DNA from: Flavobacterium psychraerolatum
GTDB lineage: Bacteria; Bacteroidota; Bacteroidia; Flavobacteriales; Flavobacteriaceae
Assembly (NCBI RefSeq): GCF_025960985.1
Contig: NZ_JAOQMX010000025.1
Coordinates: 1-64,000, forward strand
Reading direction: 5' to 3'
Length of the DNA stretch: 64,000 bases
The notes beneath the pieces were generated by a model that was not told where the DNA came from, did no database searches, and saw only the letters and a list, made by a program, of their open reading frames with translations. The position numbers and the translations under genes are program-made. Of the stretch, positions 18,578-27,152 are shown one piece after another (the stretch's first letter is position 1; every line of letters starts with the position of its first letter).

Positions 18578-19217
18578 AGAAGGAGCCAAGACTATTTTAT
18601 TAGGAATTATTTTTACTGTTGCTGCATTATTGATTTCAGATTACTTTGTGGCTATTATATGGGTACAAAAATTAATTCAGATTAGTGCATTTTTGATTTT
18701 AATAATCATCTTGCAATTTTTCAGAAACCCCAAAAGAATTGCTTTAATCAATGAAAATCATATTTTAGCTCCTGTAGATGGTAAAGTTGTGGTTATTGAA
18801 GAAGTATACGAAGGAGAATTCTTCAAAGACAAACGTCTACAAGTTTCTATTTTCATGTCACCCATCAACGTACACGTAACACGTTACCCAATGAGCGGAC
18901 TAATAAAATTCAGTAAATACCATCCTGGTAAGTTTTTGGTTGCTTGGCATCCAAAAGCTAGTGAAGAAAATGAAAGAACAACTATTGTAGTTGAAAACAA
19001 TACATTTGGAGCTGTCTTGTACCGTCAAATTGCTGGTGCATTGGCACGACGAATTGTCAATTATGCAAAAGAGGGAACTCAAGTGGTTCAAGGAACAGAT
19101 GCAGGATTTATAAAATTTGGATCAAGAGTAGATATCTTTTTACCTATTGGTACTCCTATCAATGTAGTTTTGAACCAAAAAGCTATTGGTGGTACAACCA
19201 TTATTGCAAAAAAATAA
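18567..19217 (+). CDS. psd: Phosphatidylserine decarboxylase (archaeal-type, short form)
   Basis: Converts phosphatidylserine to phosphatidylethanolamine. The 216-residue proenzyme has two N-terminal membrane helices and cleaves itself at the Gly185-Ser186 bond in KFGSRVD, the serine becoming the pyruvoyl group. MSPINVHVTRYP is the other conserved block. The short length is normal for this class. It overlaps cdsA, and the ACBP gene follows after 2 bases. The synthase producing phosphatidylserine is not in this window. Confidence 0.95.
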   Translation: MFHKEGAKTILLGIIFTVAALLISDYFVAIIWVQKLIQISAFLILIIILQFFRNPKRIALINENHILAPVDGKVVVIEEVYEGEFFKDKRLQVSIFMSPINVHVTRYPMSGLIKFSKYHPGKFLVAWHPKASEENERTTIVVENNTFGAVLYRQIAGALARRIVNYAKEGTQVVQGTDAGFIKFGSRVDIFLPIGTPINVVLNQKAIGGTTIIAKK

Positions 19218-19219
19218 CA

Positions 19220-19513
19220 ATGAGTACAAAAGATCTGGAAACTCAATTTCAAGAAGCACTATTGGTAGCTTTAGAAATGACTCAATCTTCTTTACCTCAA
19301 GATGTTCAACTGCGTTTATATGCTTATTATAAACAAGCTACTTTTGGCACCTTAGACCCAAGTCAAGTGAATAATACTTTTCATCTAAGAGATGCTTTCA
19401 AAACTAATGCTTGGATGCAAATAAGCCATATTTCAGCAGATGATGCTAAGTTAGGCTATATCAAAATTATCAACTCACTCTTAAAAAATAACCATTCTGA
19501 TGAAAATGAATAA
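19220..19513 (+). CDS. Acyl-CoA-binding protein
   Basis: A 97-residue four-helix protein that binds long-chain acyl-CoA esters in the cytosol. The hallmark YAYYKQATFG (about residues 30-39) and the AWMQ and AKLGYIKIINSL segments match the ACBP family, well known in eukaryotes and present in a limited set of bacteria. It is placed between psd and the SOD gene. With cdsA and psd it suggests the operon handles acyl donors for phospholipid synthesis. Its end overlaps the SOD start by 14 bases. Confidence 0.9.
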   Translation: MSTKDLETQFQEALLVALEMTQSSLPQDVQLRLYAYYKQATFGTLDPSQVNNTFHLRDAFKTNAWMQISHISADDAKLGYIKIINSLLKNNHSDENE

Positions 19514-20279
19514 ATTTTTTATAGTAAGTACTGCTTTTCTACTTTTATTGCTTTCCTGCAACAAAAAAAAATATACTGAAGTAGTCGAAGTACCATTACC
19601 AACTGCACAAGAAAAAATAACTATTGGTATGCCCGAGGATGTCTCTGCTGAAGAAGGTTCCTTCTTAATGGACAAATTACCTTATGCATATGATGCTCTA
19701 GCTCCTACCGTATCTCCGCTTACATTAGAAACACATTATTCCAAACATTACCTTACTTATACCAACAACTTCAACAAAGCAGTGGTAGGAACAGGACTTG
19801 AAAACCTTACCATCGAAGAGGTTTTGGGTAAATTAGATCTAAATAATACCGAATTACGAAATAATGCTGGCGGCTATTATAATCATGGTTTATACTGGAA
19901 ATCAATGGCACCAAATTCTGGAGGTGCTCCAACTGATACAATAGCCTCTGTTATAAATAGAGATTTTGGATCTTTCAGTAATTTTAAAGCTGCTTTCTCG
20001 GCAGAAGCAAGTAAGCAATTTGGATCTTCTTGGGTATGGTTAGTCGCTGATAAATCTGGAAAATTACTAATTACTAGTAGTCAAAATCAAGATAATCCAT
20101 TGATGCGCAATGCAGCTGTAAAAGGAACCCCAATTATTGCATTGGATCTTTGGGAACACGCTTACTATTTGGGTTACCAGTACAGAAGAAGAACTTACAT
20201 TGAATCTTTTTATAATGTGTTAAACTGGAAAAAAATAAATGAAGCATACCTCTCAAGTAGGCGTAGAAAATATTATTAA
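19500..20279 (+). CDS. Lipoprotein Fe/Mn superoxide dismutase
   Basis: Disproportionates superoxide. The 259-residue protein starts with a lipoprotein signal ending LLSC, with Cys20 as lipidation site, so it acts outside the inner membrane rather than in the cytosol, where most Fe/Mn SODs work. Residues about 25-60 form a linker before the SOD domain. Metal ligands are visible: the first His in LETHYSKHY, the His in YNHGLYW, and the Asp and His of DLWEHAYY. It overlaps the ACBP gene and ends the operon at a terminator. A second ATG at 19506 would give an equally good signal peptide. Iron or manganese preference cannot be decided. Confidence 0.93.
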   Translation: MKMNKFFIVSTAFLLLLLSCNKKKYTEVVEVPLPTAQEKITIGMPEDVSAEEGSFLMDKLPYAYDALAPTVSPLTLETHYSKHYLTYTNNFNKAVVGTGLENLTIEEVLGKLDLNNTELRNNAGGYYNHGLYWKSMAPNSGGAPTDTIASVINRDFGSFSNFKAAFSAEASKQFGSSWVWLVADKSGKLLITSSQNQDNPLMRNAAVKGTPIIALDLWEHAYYLGYQYRRRTYIESFYNVLNWKKINEAYLSSRRRKYY

Positions 20280-20280
20280 T

Positions 20281-20318
20281 AACAAAAAACGGGTAGCTTG
20301 AGCTATCCGTTTTTTGTT
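20281..20318 (+). terminator. Terminator of the LUD-cdsA-psd-ACBP-SOD operon
   Basis: Arms AACAAAAAACGGGTAGCT and AGCTATCCGTTTTTTGTT pair fully with one G-U wobble on the plus strand, directly after the SOD stop codon. It may also serve the convergent amylase gene. Confidence 0.9.
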
Positions 20319-20332
20319 AAAAGTTTTTGCTT

Positions 20333-22123
20333 TTATTGTAGTTCCAAAATATAAGATTCAAGTGGCTCTAATTTTATATTTACAAATCCTTCTCCATTTA
20401 CAACTGTGAAATTTAATTTCACCTTTTTATACAATTGATCAATCACTTTATAATTTTCATCATGTAGTCCCCATTTTTCGATTACGAGTTGTGGAACTTT
20501 TAACGTAAACGAGCTTGTTACCTCATTTGAAAAATTACTCACTACAATTAATTTTTGAGTATCAGACCAACGTGTGTAACTGTAAATACCCGTATCATAA
20601 CCATCTGTATGATATCTGTTTGCAAATTGAATTTCTTGAAACTCTCCCATCAAGGCAGAACTTTCAAGTGTAAAATTGAGTAATCGTTTATAGAAATTTC
20701 TTAATGAAGCTTCTGCAACCGTAAGTTGTCCTCCATCAAATTTACCGTTATTGATCCAGCGTTGGTGCGAGGGCACTCCTACATAATCAAAAATCGAAGT
20801 ACGAGAATGCGTTCCAAAACCACCATTTTCATTTGCTGGTTCCCCTACTTCCTGTCCGAAATAAATCATTACTGGAGCAGCGCTAATTGTTGCCGAAACA
20901 ACCATCATTGGTTTCCCTTTCTCTCCTGATCCTGCAAATTCTGGACTTGCAACACGTTGTTCATCATGATTATCCAGAAACTTCAACATATGATGCCTTA
21001 CATTCCACATATCGTACTGAATTTGTGTTAGCTCATCTGGCCAAGAACGCCCTTGAATAATGTCTTTTAACTTATCATAAGTTCCTACTTTATCATACAA
21101 ATAATCCATTTTTCCCATTTTGATATAATTGTAATACGAATTGGGATTATAGACTTCCGCCAATAAAAAAGCATCTGGATTTTTCATTTTTATAGAAGAA
21201 TTCATAAAACTCCAAAATTCAAATGGAACCAACTCTGCCATATCATAACGAAAACCATCTACTCCCTTATTAGTCCAATACAAGGCGATATCTCTAAACT
21301 TATGCCATGAATTGGGAACAACTTTATCTTGCCAAAATTCAAAATGCTTTTCATACGATTCGGTATCATAACCCCAAGGCAAATACGGAAAATCGACTTC
21401 TCCATCCGGACGTACACCATAATTTATTTTAGCCGTTTCATACCAATCATTTTTATCAGGACGAGCCATTCTAGAACCATTTCCTGTCCATTTGGCAGGA
21501 ATCTCAACAAAGGGTTGCTCTAATAAAGGATTCTTTTCTCCTCCCAATGGAGGTACTATATCGGGTATCTCAAATTGAGAATTCGGGATGTAATAAAAGT
21601 TGTTATCCTTGTGGTATTCGACTGAAGTATCATCTTTTGCTCCAAAATCATTTACTCCTTTTGGATTTGTTTTGCCTTCATATTTTCGTGCTACATGATT
21701 GGGAACAATATCAATAATCACTTTCATACCAGCTTTATGAGTACGAGCGATCAAATCTTCAAATTCTTGTAATCGGTTTTCGGGATTAACTGCTAAATCA
21801 GGGTTTACATTATAATAATCCTTAACAGCATACGGTGAACCTGCTCTCCCCTTTACTACAGAGGGATGGTCATTTGAAATTCCGATATTGGTATAATCGT
21901 TTATCAATGCATGATGGGGTACTCCTGTGTACCAAATATGTGTAACACCCAATTTTTTTATTTCACGTAATGCTTTTGGTGTAAAATCATTGAATTTCCC
22001 TACTCCATTTTCTTCAATTGTTCCCCAAGGTTTGTTGGTCGTATTAGTATTTCCAAAAAGTCGTGTAAAAACGTGATAGACTACTTTTTTGGTATCGGCT
22101 GTATTATCTTTTCCTTTTTTCAT
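20333..22123 (-). CDS. GH13-family alpha-amylase-like glycoside hydrolase
   Basis: A 596-residue enzyme hydrolysing or rearranging alpha-glucosidic bonds. The (beta/alpha)8 barrel motifs are present: DIVPNHVARKY (region I), GFRYDMAE with nucleophile Asp294 (II), LLAEVYNP with acid/base Glu323 (III) and FLDNHDEQR with Asp387 (IV). A beta-sandwich domain closes the C-terminus. There is no signal peptide, so it should act in the cytoplasm, for instance on imported maltodextrins or glycogen. No other starch-utilisation genes are nearby. Substrate preference is not predictable from sequence alone. Confidence 0.93.
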   Translation of the reverse strand: MKKGKDNTADTKKVVYHVFTRLFGNTNTTNKPWGTIEENGVGKFNDFTPKALREIKKLGVTHIWYTGVPHHALINDYTNIGISNDHPSVVKGRAGSPYAVKDYYNVNPDLAVNPENRLQEFEDLIARTHKAGMKVIIDIVPNHVARKYEGKTNPKGVNDFGAKDDTSVEYHKDNNFYYIPNSQFEIPDIVPPLGGEKNPLLEQPFVEIPAKWTGNGSRMARPDKNDWYETAKINYGVRPDGEVDFPYLPWGYDTESYEKHFEFWQDKVVPNSWHKFRDIALYWTNKGVDGFRYDMAELVPFEFWSFMNSSIKMKNPDAFLLAEVYNPNSYYNYIKMGKMDYLYDKVGTYDKLKDIIQGRSWPDELTQIQYDMWNVRHHMLKFLDNHDEQRVASPEFAGSGEKGKPMMVVSATISAAPVMIYFGQEVGEPANENGGFGTHSRTSIFDYVGVPSHQRWINNGKFDGGQLTVAEASLRNFYKRLLNFTLESSALMGEFQEIQFANRYHTDGYDTGIYSYTRWSDTQKLIVVSNFSNEVTSSFTLKVPQLVIEKWGLHDENYKVIDQLYKKVKLNFTVVNGEGFVNIKLEPLESYILELQ

Positions 22124-22405
22124 ATCAGGTTAATTAAGTGCCATTTATATCAGTTGTCATTCAACAAAAGAATAATAGCATTGCATTCAATTTTATAAAT
22201 ATACTATTTTATAAAAACTATCTTTCTATACACACATTTTTATTTTTCTAAAAAAAGCAAAAAACTTAAAAACTTAACCTATTTTATTAGTTAAAAAAAC
22301 TTTACACAAAGTAAAATTTAAAATATGTTTCATTAATCCTTTTGTTGTACTAAATTTGAATTCAAATTAAGATTAATAAGAAGTAACAGATATAATAAAT
22401 AACGT

Positions 22406-23281
22406 ATGGCATCAGGGATTTTTTTATTATTGGATGATATTGCGGCACTTATGGATGACGTAGTACTAATGAGTAAAATTGCTACAAAAAAAACCGCTGG
22501 AATTTTGGGCGATGATTTAGCAGTAAATGCGGAGAAAGCTTCTGGTTTTGTTTCTTCACGAGAAATTCCTGTTTTATGGGCAATTACCAAAGGTTCGCTT
22601 TTAAATAAGGCTATTATTTTACCATTTGCTTTTATTTTGAGTTACTTCCTACCAACTTCTATCACGGTTATTCTCTCTTTGGGGGCTGTTTATTTGGCCT
22701 ATGAAGGCGCCGAAAAAATATATGAATACTTTGTTCCTCATCATCAAGCTGATACTACTGTTAAAACCGAAAATTTAACTGAGGAAGCTATTTTGGCTAT
22801 GGAAAAAGATAAAATAAAATCAGCAGTTATCACAGATTTTATTCTTTCTATCGAAATTGTCATTATTGCCTTGGGAACTGTTCTTGAAAAAACGATTGCT
22901 ACTCAAATTATGGTAGTCACTTTTATCGCTGTACTTGCTACTGTAGGTGTGTATGGTATCGTCGCTTTGATTGTAAGAATGGATGATTTTGGTATTTTTT
23001 TAAGTAAAAAATCGAATACCCTCATTCAATCAATCGGAAATATATTGATCAAAGCGCTTCCATTGGTTATAAAATCATTAGCATTTATTGGAACAATCGC
23101 TCTATTGCTTGTCTCTGGTGGAATATTCAAACATAATATTCCGTATTTCCATCATTTTTTGGAGTCTTTTCCTGCCCTTGTGAGCGAGTTTACACTAGGG
23201 TTAGCAATCGGTATTATCGCATTTTTTGTGGTAAGTAGCGTACAATGGTTTTGGAAAAAATTTGTTACTAAGAAAGAATAG
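22406..23281 (+). CDS. DUF808-family membrane protein (YedI-like)
   Basis: A 291-residue integral membrane protein of the DUF808 family. The conserved N-terminus GIFLLLDDIAALMDD is intact, then come KTAGILGDDLAVNAEKASG and VLWAITKGSLLNK before four to five membrane helices. Family function is unknown. The gene stands alone with no operon partner. The ATG is supported by the family N-terminus starting MASGIF. Confidence 0.92.
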   Translation: MASGIFLLLDDIAALMDDVVLMSKIATKKTAGILGDDLAVNAEKASGFVSSREIPVLWAITKGSLLNKAIILPFAFILSYFLPTSITVILSLGAVYLAYEGAEKIYEYFVPHHQADTTVKTENLTEEAILAMEKDKIKSAVITDFILSIEIVIIALGTVLEKTIATQIMVVTFIAVLATVGVYGIVALIVRMDDFGIFLSKKSNTLIQSIGNILIKALPLVIKSLAFIGTIALLLVSGGIFKHNIPYFHHFLESFPALVSEFTLGLAIGIIAFFVVSSVQWFWKKFVTKKE

Positions 23282-23451
23282 GAGATTAAATGTAAACAGT
23301 ACAAATTAGTAAAAAAACGAACTAATACTACTTAACTTTTACGATTTGTACTTGGTTAATCTGTAAGAATAAAATACAGTAGCAGTATTTTCAAACATCT
23401 TTTTTTTTCAATATATCTCTGAAATAGAAATTACTATAACAGTTCCTAATC

Positions 23452-23562
23452 ATGCATTTTTTGGACTGTTTAAAAGTAGTCTTGGAGTTTTTTGTTGAAA
23501 TAACAATTTTATTCATTATTATTTGGGTTACATTATACAAATTGGAACAAATATTATTATAG
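23452..23562 (+). CDS. Possible very small membrane protein
   Basis: An ATG-initiated frame of 36 codons reading MHFLDCLKVVLEFFVEIT followed by a hydrophobic stretch (ILFIIIWVTLY). It would be a single-helix membrane peptide. There is no homology I recognise, and AT-rich sequence readily produces hydrophobic frames, so this is a candidate only. Confidence 0.22.
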   Translation: MHFLDCLKVVLEFFVEITILFIIIWVTLYKLEQILL

Positions 23563-23603
23563 CCCTTTTTTAGATAATCAATTTGTTATAGATTCAGTTT
23601 TAT

Positions 23604-23666
23604 AAAAAAACCATTAAAAAATTAATTGCATTTGACTTAATGCTACTAATTTCTTAATGGTTTTTT
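23604..23666. terminator. Long terminator hairpin between DUF808 and helicase genes
   Basis: AAAAAACCATTAA (23605-23617) pairs with TTAATGGTTTTTT (23654-23666). An inner hairpin, GCATT with AATGC, sits in the loop. A-run on the left and T-run on the right allow use in both directions; it closes the minus-strand helicase gene 40 bases away. Confidence 0.75.
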
Positions 23667-23705
23667 ATTTAAGAATTATTAATTAGTGATAAAAACTCCA
23701 AAAAA

Positions 23706-25049
23706 CTACTTCTTCTTTTTCTTTGCTGCTCTAATTTTCAACATGTTACGATTTACAGAACCATGTGTTTTCTTTTTTGTTTTTGAAGGGCCACCTAAAT
23801 TTACTTTGGTGTTTTTCTTTGCTTTGTCATGAAAAGCTCCTTCACCATCTGGTTTTTTCTTGCGAACAAACTTAATTACTTGGCGGTCCTTTTCTGGTTC
23901 GATTAATTTCATTGAAATCTCTACCTCTTCAGGAAAGTCTTCAATATCAAGTTCCATATTCATCAAAACCTCTACTTCTACTTTGGATTCTTCCTCTCTT
24001 GGAGTAACAAAACTTATTGCAGTACCAGTTTTATCTGCACGACCAGTACGCCCTATACGGTGCATATACAACTCACCTGCTTCTGGCATTTCGAAGTTAA
24101 TTACATGGGTGATGTTTGAGATGTCCAAACCTCTGGCCATAATATCAGTTGTAATCAATCCACGTAGATTTCCTGCTTGGAATTCTGCCATGGTGGTCAA
24201 ACGGTAATTTTGTGATTTATTTGAGTGAATTACTCCAAATTCTCCTTCAAAATCTTCTTCGATACGTTCGAAAACCATATCAGAAATTTTCTTATTGTTC
24301 ACAAATACCAAAACTCTACTCATATCTTCATTAGTAGCCAATAAATGTTTAAGTAAATTGATCTTGGTATTGAAGTTAGGAACATTATAGGTAATCTGTT
24401 TAATATTCTCTAGTGGTGTTCCTGAAGCTGAAAGTGTAACTTCCTCTGGATAGTCAAAGAAGTCATTCAAAACAGCATCAACTTCATCTGTCATGGTGGC
24501 AGAGAATAAAATATTTTGACGTTTTACAGGCATCATAGCTAGTAAAGCTGTTAATTGAGTTCTGAAACCCAAATTCAACATTTCGTCAAATTCATCAATC
24601 ACTAATTTTTGTGTTTCTTCAAAACGAATGACATTATCTAGTGCTAAATCCATGGTTCTACCAGGTGTTCCTACCAGAATATCAGTTCCCATGTACACAT
24701 TTGTTTTTTGTGTGTTAATATTCACACCACCAAAAATTCCGATGGTACGAACAGACATGTATTTGGTTAATTTTTCAATTTCATCAACTACTTGTACTAC
24801 TAGCTCACGAGTTGGAACAAGTATTACTAGTTTTGGTGTATGAGTAACGTTGAATTTATACAGTTTTAACAACGGCAATAAATAAGCAAAGGTTTTACCC
24901 GTTCCTGTTTGTGCAATTCCCATCATATCACGACCGGACATGATTACTGAAAATGACTTTTCCTGAATAGGAGTTGGAGTTACAAATCCCAAATCATCAA
25001 TTGCTTTTTGTACTGATTTTGGAAGATTAAATTGCTCAAAAGTGCTCAT
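23706..25049 (-). CDS. DEAD-box-type RNA helicase with variant motif II
   Basis: A 447-residue ATP-dependent RNA unwinding protein, probably acting in ribosome assembly or RNA decay. Present are the Q-motif region (FEQFNLPKSVQKAIDDLGF), motif I AQTGTGKT, Ia VPTREL, Ib GTPGR, motif III SAT, motif V TDIMARGLD and motif VI HRIGRTGRA. Motif II reads DEFD (VIDEFDEMLNLGF) instead of DEAD; the catalytic Asp-Glu is kept. The C-terminal 80 residues are lysine-rich and probably bind RNA. It is most like the RhlE/CsdA group but cannot be assigned further. Confidence 0.93.
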   Translation of the reverse strand: MSTFEQFNLPKSVQKAIDDLGFVTPTPIQEKSFSVIMSGRDMMGIAQTGTGKTFAYLLPLLKLYKFNVTHTPKLVILVPTRELVVQVVDEIEKLTKYMSVRTIGIFGGVNINTQKTNVYMGTDILVGTPGRTMDLALDNVIRFEETQKLVIDEFDEMLNLGFRTQLTALLAMMPVKRQNILFSATMTDEVDAVLNDFFDYPEEVTLSASGTPLENIKQITYNVPNFNTKINLLKHLLATNEDMSRVLVFVNNKKISDMVFERIEEDFEGEFGVIHSNKSQNYRLTTMAEFQAGNLRGLITTDIMARGLDISNITHVINFEMPEAGELYMHRIGRTGRADKTGTAISFVTPREEESKVEVEVLMNMELDIEDFPEEVEISMKLIEPEKDRQVIKFVRKKKPDGEGAFHDKAKKNTKVNLGGPSKTKKKTHGSVNRNMLKIRAAKKKKK

Positions 25050-25914
25050 AAAACGTATATTTTGTGCAAAGATACACTAAAATAACTAGTTCGTAGAGCT
25101 AGGTTAATTCTAAAGGGGAAAATCGTACTCTAAGCATTTTAAAAAGAAAGAAAACACCTTAAAGATTTATGAAGATGTTACACTTTTAATATAAAAATTG
25201 GTGTAAAGCTAATTGTAACATACTAAGTCATATTAAAACAATAGCTATATAAAGTTACAAACTGTAATCAAAATTGGAGTTGAAAACCATTTTGAAATAG
25301 AAATTCTCTTAAATAAAAAAGAGACACTATACCAGTTTGCGTGAGGGATAGAAATGAAAAGCCCACAAACAAGTGTAGCGATAGCGGAACTTGTTGAGGA
25401 CTTGCAATGTATAGCCCGACCTGTAGTTTTTACGAAAGGACACGCCCAAATAATAATTATTATTCTGTTCCTATTTGGGTTTATTATTCCCAAAACGGTA
25501 CATAGTTATATTCAAAACAATTTTCTAGCTCGAAATTGATTATTAAAACAAATTCAAAAAAAGTTAAAAAACTCATAGACTATAATTCCGTGAGTATATA
25601 GCCTGTAAGTATGCTAAAAATAGTGCTTATAAATTGACCAAATGATCAATTGGAGTTACTCAAACTTAAGAGCATTAGTGTTTTTAGACCAAAACACCTC
25701 TATCACTAATATATATTCAGGAATTCTTGAGTATACTTATAAAGAGGTGTATTAAGTATGAAAAAGTGATATAAGTAGTTACTATTAACAGAGTCCATTC
25801 AAGTAATAATTGAAAATTATAGCACCAATGATTATGTGAGATAGTTTTTATTGCATTATTACTTATTTGATTTTAATGGTAGTTTTAATATTCGAAAAAA
25901 ATCAGTTGTTACTA
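25050..25914. other. Long gene-free region with a repeated structured element
   Basis: About 865 bases without a credible gene. The notable content is the repeat copy at 25339-25447. Open frames crossing it on both strands are artefacts of the repeat. Further right, ACACCTCT near 25694 can pair with AGAGGTGT near 25743 across a long loop, without a T-run. The region looks like a site where intergenic elements accumulate. Confidence 0.45.
25339..25447 (+). repeat. Structured dispersed repeat, copy A (candidate noncoding RNA)
   Basis: The ends GCGTG and CACGC pair, and the element has GGGATAGAAATG near its start, a central CAAGT/ACTTG hairpin, and TATAGCCC near its end. It is very close to copy C at 43190-43298, and shares a core with copies B (37327-37425) and D (59221-59294, minus strand). 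It may correspond to a known flavobacterial RNA motif such as Flavo-1, but I could not verify that. No gene lies just downstream on this strand, arguing against a cis-acting riboswitch. Confidence 0.65.
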
Positions 25915-26400
25915 TTATTTTATACTTAATTTGAAGAGGAATTTTTCAATAAGTAAAAAGAAAATAGGAAAAAACATAAATGGTATAAAATAGAATATTG
26001 ATGGTGAATCTATAACATTTACATTGCTAAACATATCCTTAAACGAAAAACCAAAAAGATCAACGCTAAAATTAACTAATGTAGACAAATTATATTTCGC
26101 CATCGCAAACTGTACAATAACTAACAGTGAAAAAATGACATGGATTGCCATCTGAGCGATAGTTTTCTCAAAATATCCGAATATAAAATACAATGGATAA
26201 AGTAGGATTGCAATAAGCAGTACGGATCCAAGATCTGTAAGCAATCTATAACCAATTGCCATGATAACATTGGAAACCGTCATACCTGAGAGTAGTTTTA
26301 TTGTGATTTCAAATAAACTTATAATCCAAAGGGTTGCGATTAAAGAAATTGCGAGTGTAATAAATGTAGATTTAATACAATTTTGTAGGCTTTTTTTCAT
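25915..26400 (-). CDS. Membrane-domain remnant resembling an LTA-synthase-type sulfatase protein
   Basis: A 161-residue protein with four to five membrane helices and no soluble domain. The pattern (YRLLTDLGSVLLIAILLYPL and LVNFSVDLFGFSFKDMF) resembles the N-terminal membrane part of Bacteroidota LTA-synthase/alkaline-phosphatase-superfamily proteins, normally about 600 residues with a sulfatase-like catalytic domain. That domain is missing, and nothing like it follows in the 300 bases past the stop. It is therefore probably truncated and without phosphotransferase activity, or an unrelated small membrane protein. Assignment is tentative. Confidence 0.6.
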   Translation of the reverse strand: MKKSLQNCIKSTFITLAISLIATLWIISLFEITIKLLSGMTVSNVIMAIGYRLLTDLGSVLLIAILLYPLYFIFGYFEKTIAQMAIHVIFSLLVIVQFAMAKYNLSTLVNFSVDLFGFSFKDMFSNVNVIDSPSIFYFIPFMFFPIFFLLIEKFLFKLSIK

Positions 26401-26518
26401 GATTTAAGGGGTTAAATGATGGAGGTAGTATTGGGAGAATTGTAGGCTTTTATTATATTTCTTTATGAGTCATTTCTGTTATTCAATTTTTTATTACGAT
26501 AATCAATAATTTTCAAGG

Positions 26519-26887
26519 TTAACAAAACAATCTTTTCGTCCTCATAATTAATTCATTTGGGGTAAAAGGTTTATTCATAAAATCTGTCGCCCCTAAGTTG
26601 AATGCATTTAATATCATCTCCTCTTGGCCTGCAGATGAAAAAACAACAATTGGAGTACTTGAAGAAAGCTTATTGCGCACGTGATTAATTACTTCTAGAC
26701 CACTTACAAACGGCATCATAATATCTGTCAGAATCATATCTGGATTGTGTTCTTCAATAAGTTCTATAGCTTCCTTACCATTTACTGCAATCAAAAGTTT
26801 ATATCCTTCTTTCTCTAATTTAAATTTTAACAACAAGGAAAAAATCGAGTTGTCTTCTGCTAGAACAATTTTTTTTGCTGTATTCAT
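26519..26887 (-). CDS. Single-domain response regulator (CheY-like receiver)
   Basis: A 122-residue stand-alone receiver: acidic pair Glu11-Asp12, phospho-acceptor Asp55 in MILTDIMMP, Ser84/Ser85 in VVFSSAG and Lys106 in MNKPF. No DNA-binding output domain, so it would act by protein contact or as a phosphorelay intermediate. The start is set at 26887 (MNTAKKIVLAEDN); a further in-frame ATG at 26932 lies on top of the predicted transcription start and is less likely. No kinase is adjacent; the orphan kinases at 4.8 and 9.7 kb are possible but unproven partners. Confidence 0.9.
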   Translation of the reverse strand: MNTAKKIVLAEDNSIFSLLLKFKLEKEGYKLLIAVNGKEAIELIEEHNPDMILTDIMMPFVSGLEVINHVRNKLSSSTPIVVFSSAGQEEMILNAFNLGATDFMNKPFTPNELIMRTKRLFC

Positions 26888-26929
26888 ATCTATTTCTTTA
26901 TTAAATTTAGATTTGATCTTTACATAATT

Positions 26930-26937
26930 CAAATATA
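26930..26937 (-). promoter_or_regulatory. -7 promoter element of the receiver gene
   Basis: Reads TATATTTG on the minus strand. It would start transcription near 26925, leaving a leader of about 40 bases before the ATG ending at 26887. This supports the shorter start. Confidence 0.5.
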
Positions 26938-27152
26938 AATAAAATCAACATAGATAATCGGTATAAAACACAAAACATCGATAAAATACAATTAAAAAAT
27001 AATAAAAACACTTTTATCTTACACAAAACAAAATGCAATTATTCTGGAAAAATTTATTTAGAAGGAAATAATAGCAAATCAATTCCTAGTAATATCTAAA
27101 CCTAGGAAGGAAAATGCGAAATAAACGAAGGATATAATTGATCTGTTGGTAT

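Larger units (their letters stand above)
23282..23705. other. Intergenic region between DUF808 and DEAD-box helicase genes
   Basis: The region holds a possible 36-residue membrane-type frame (23452-23562) and a long terminator-like hairpin (23604-23666), listed separately. The rest shows nothing recognisable. Confidence 0.4.

Noticed and set aside
25245..25539. Overlapping open frames on both strands
   Set aside because: Both cross repeat copy A. The same frame-like sequence recurs in copy C, as expected for a noncoding repeat.
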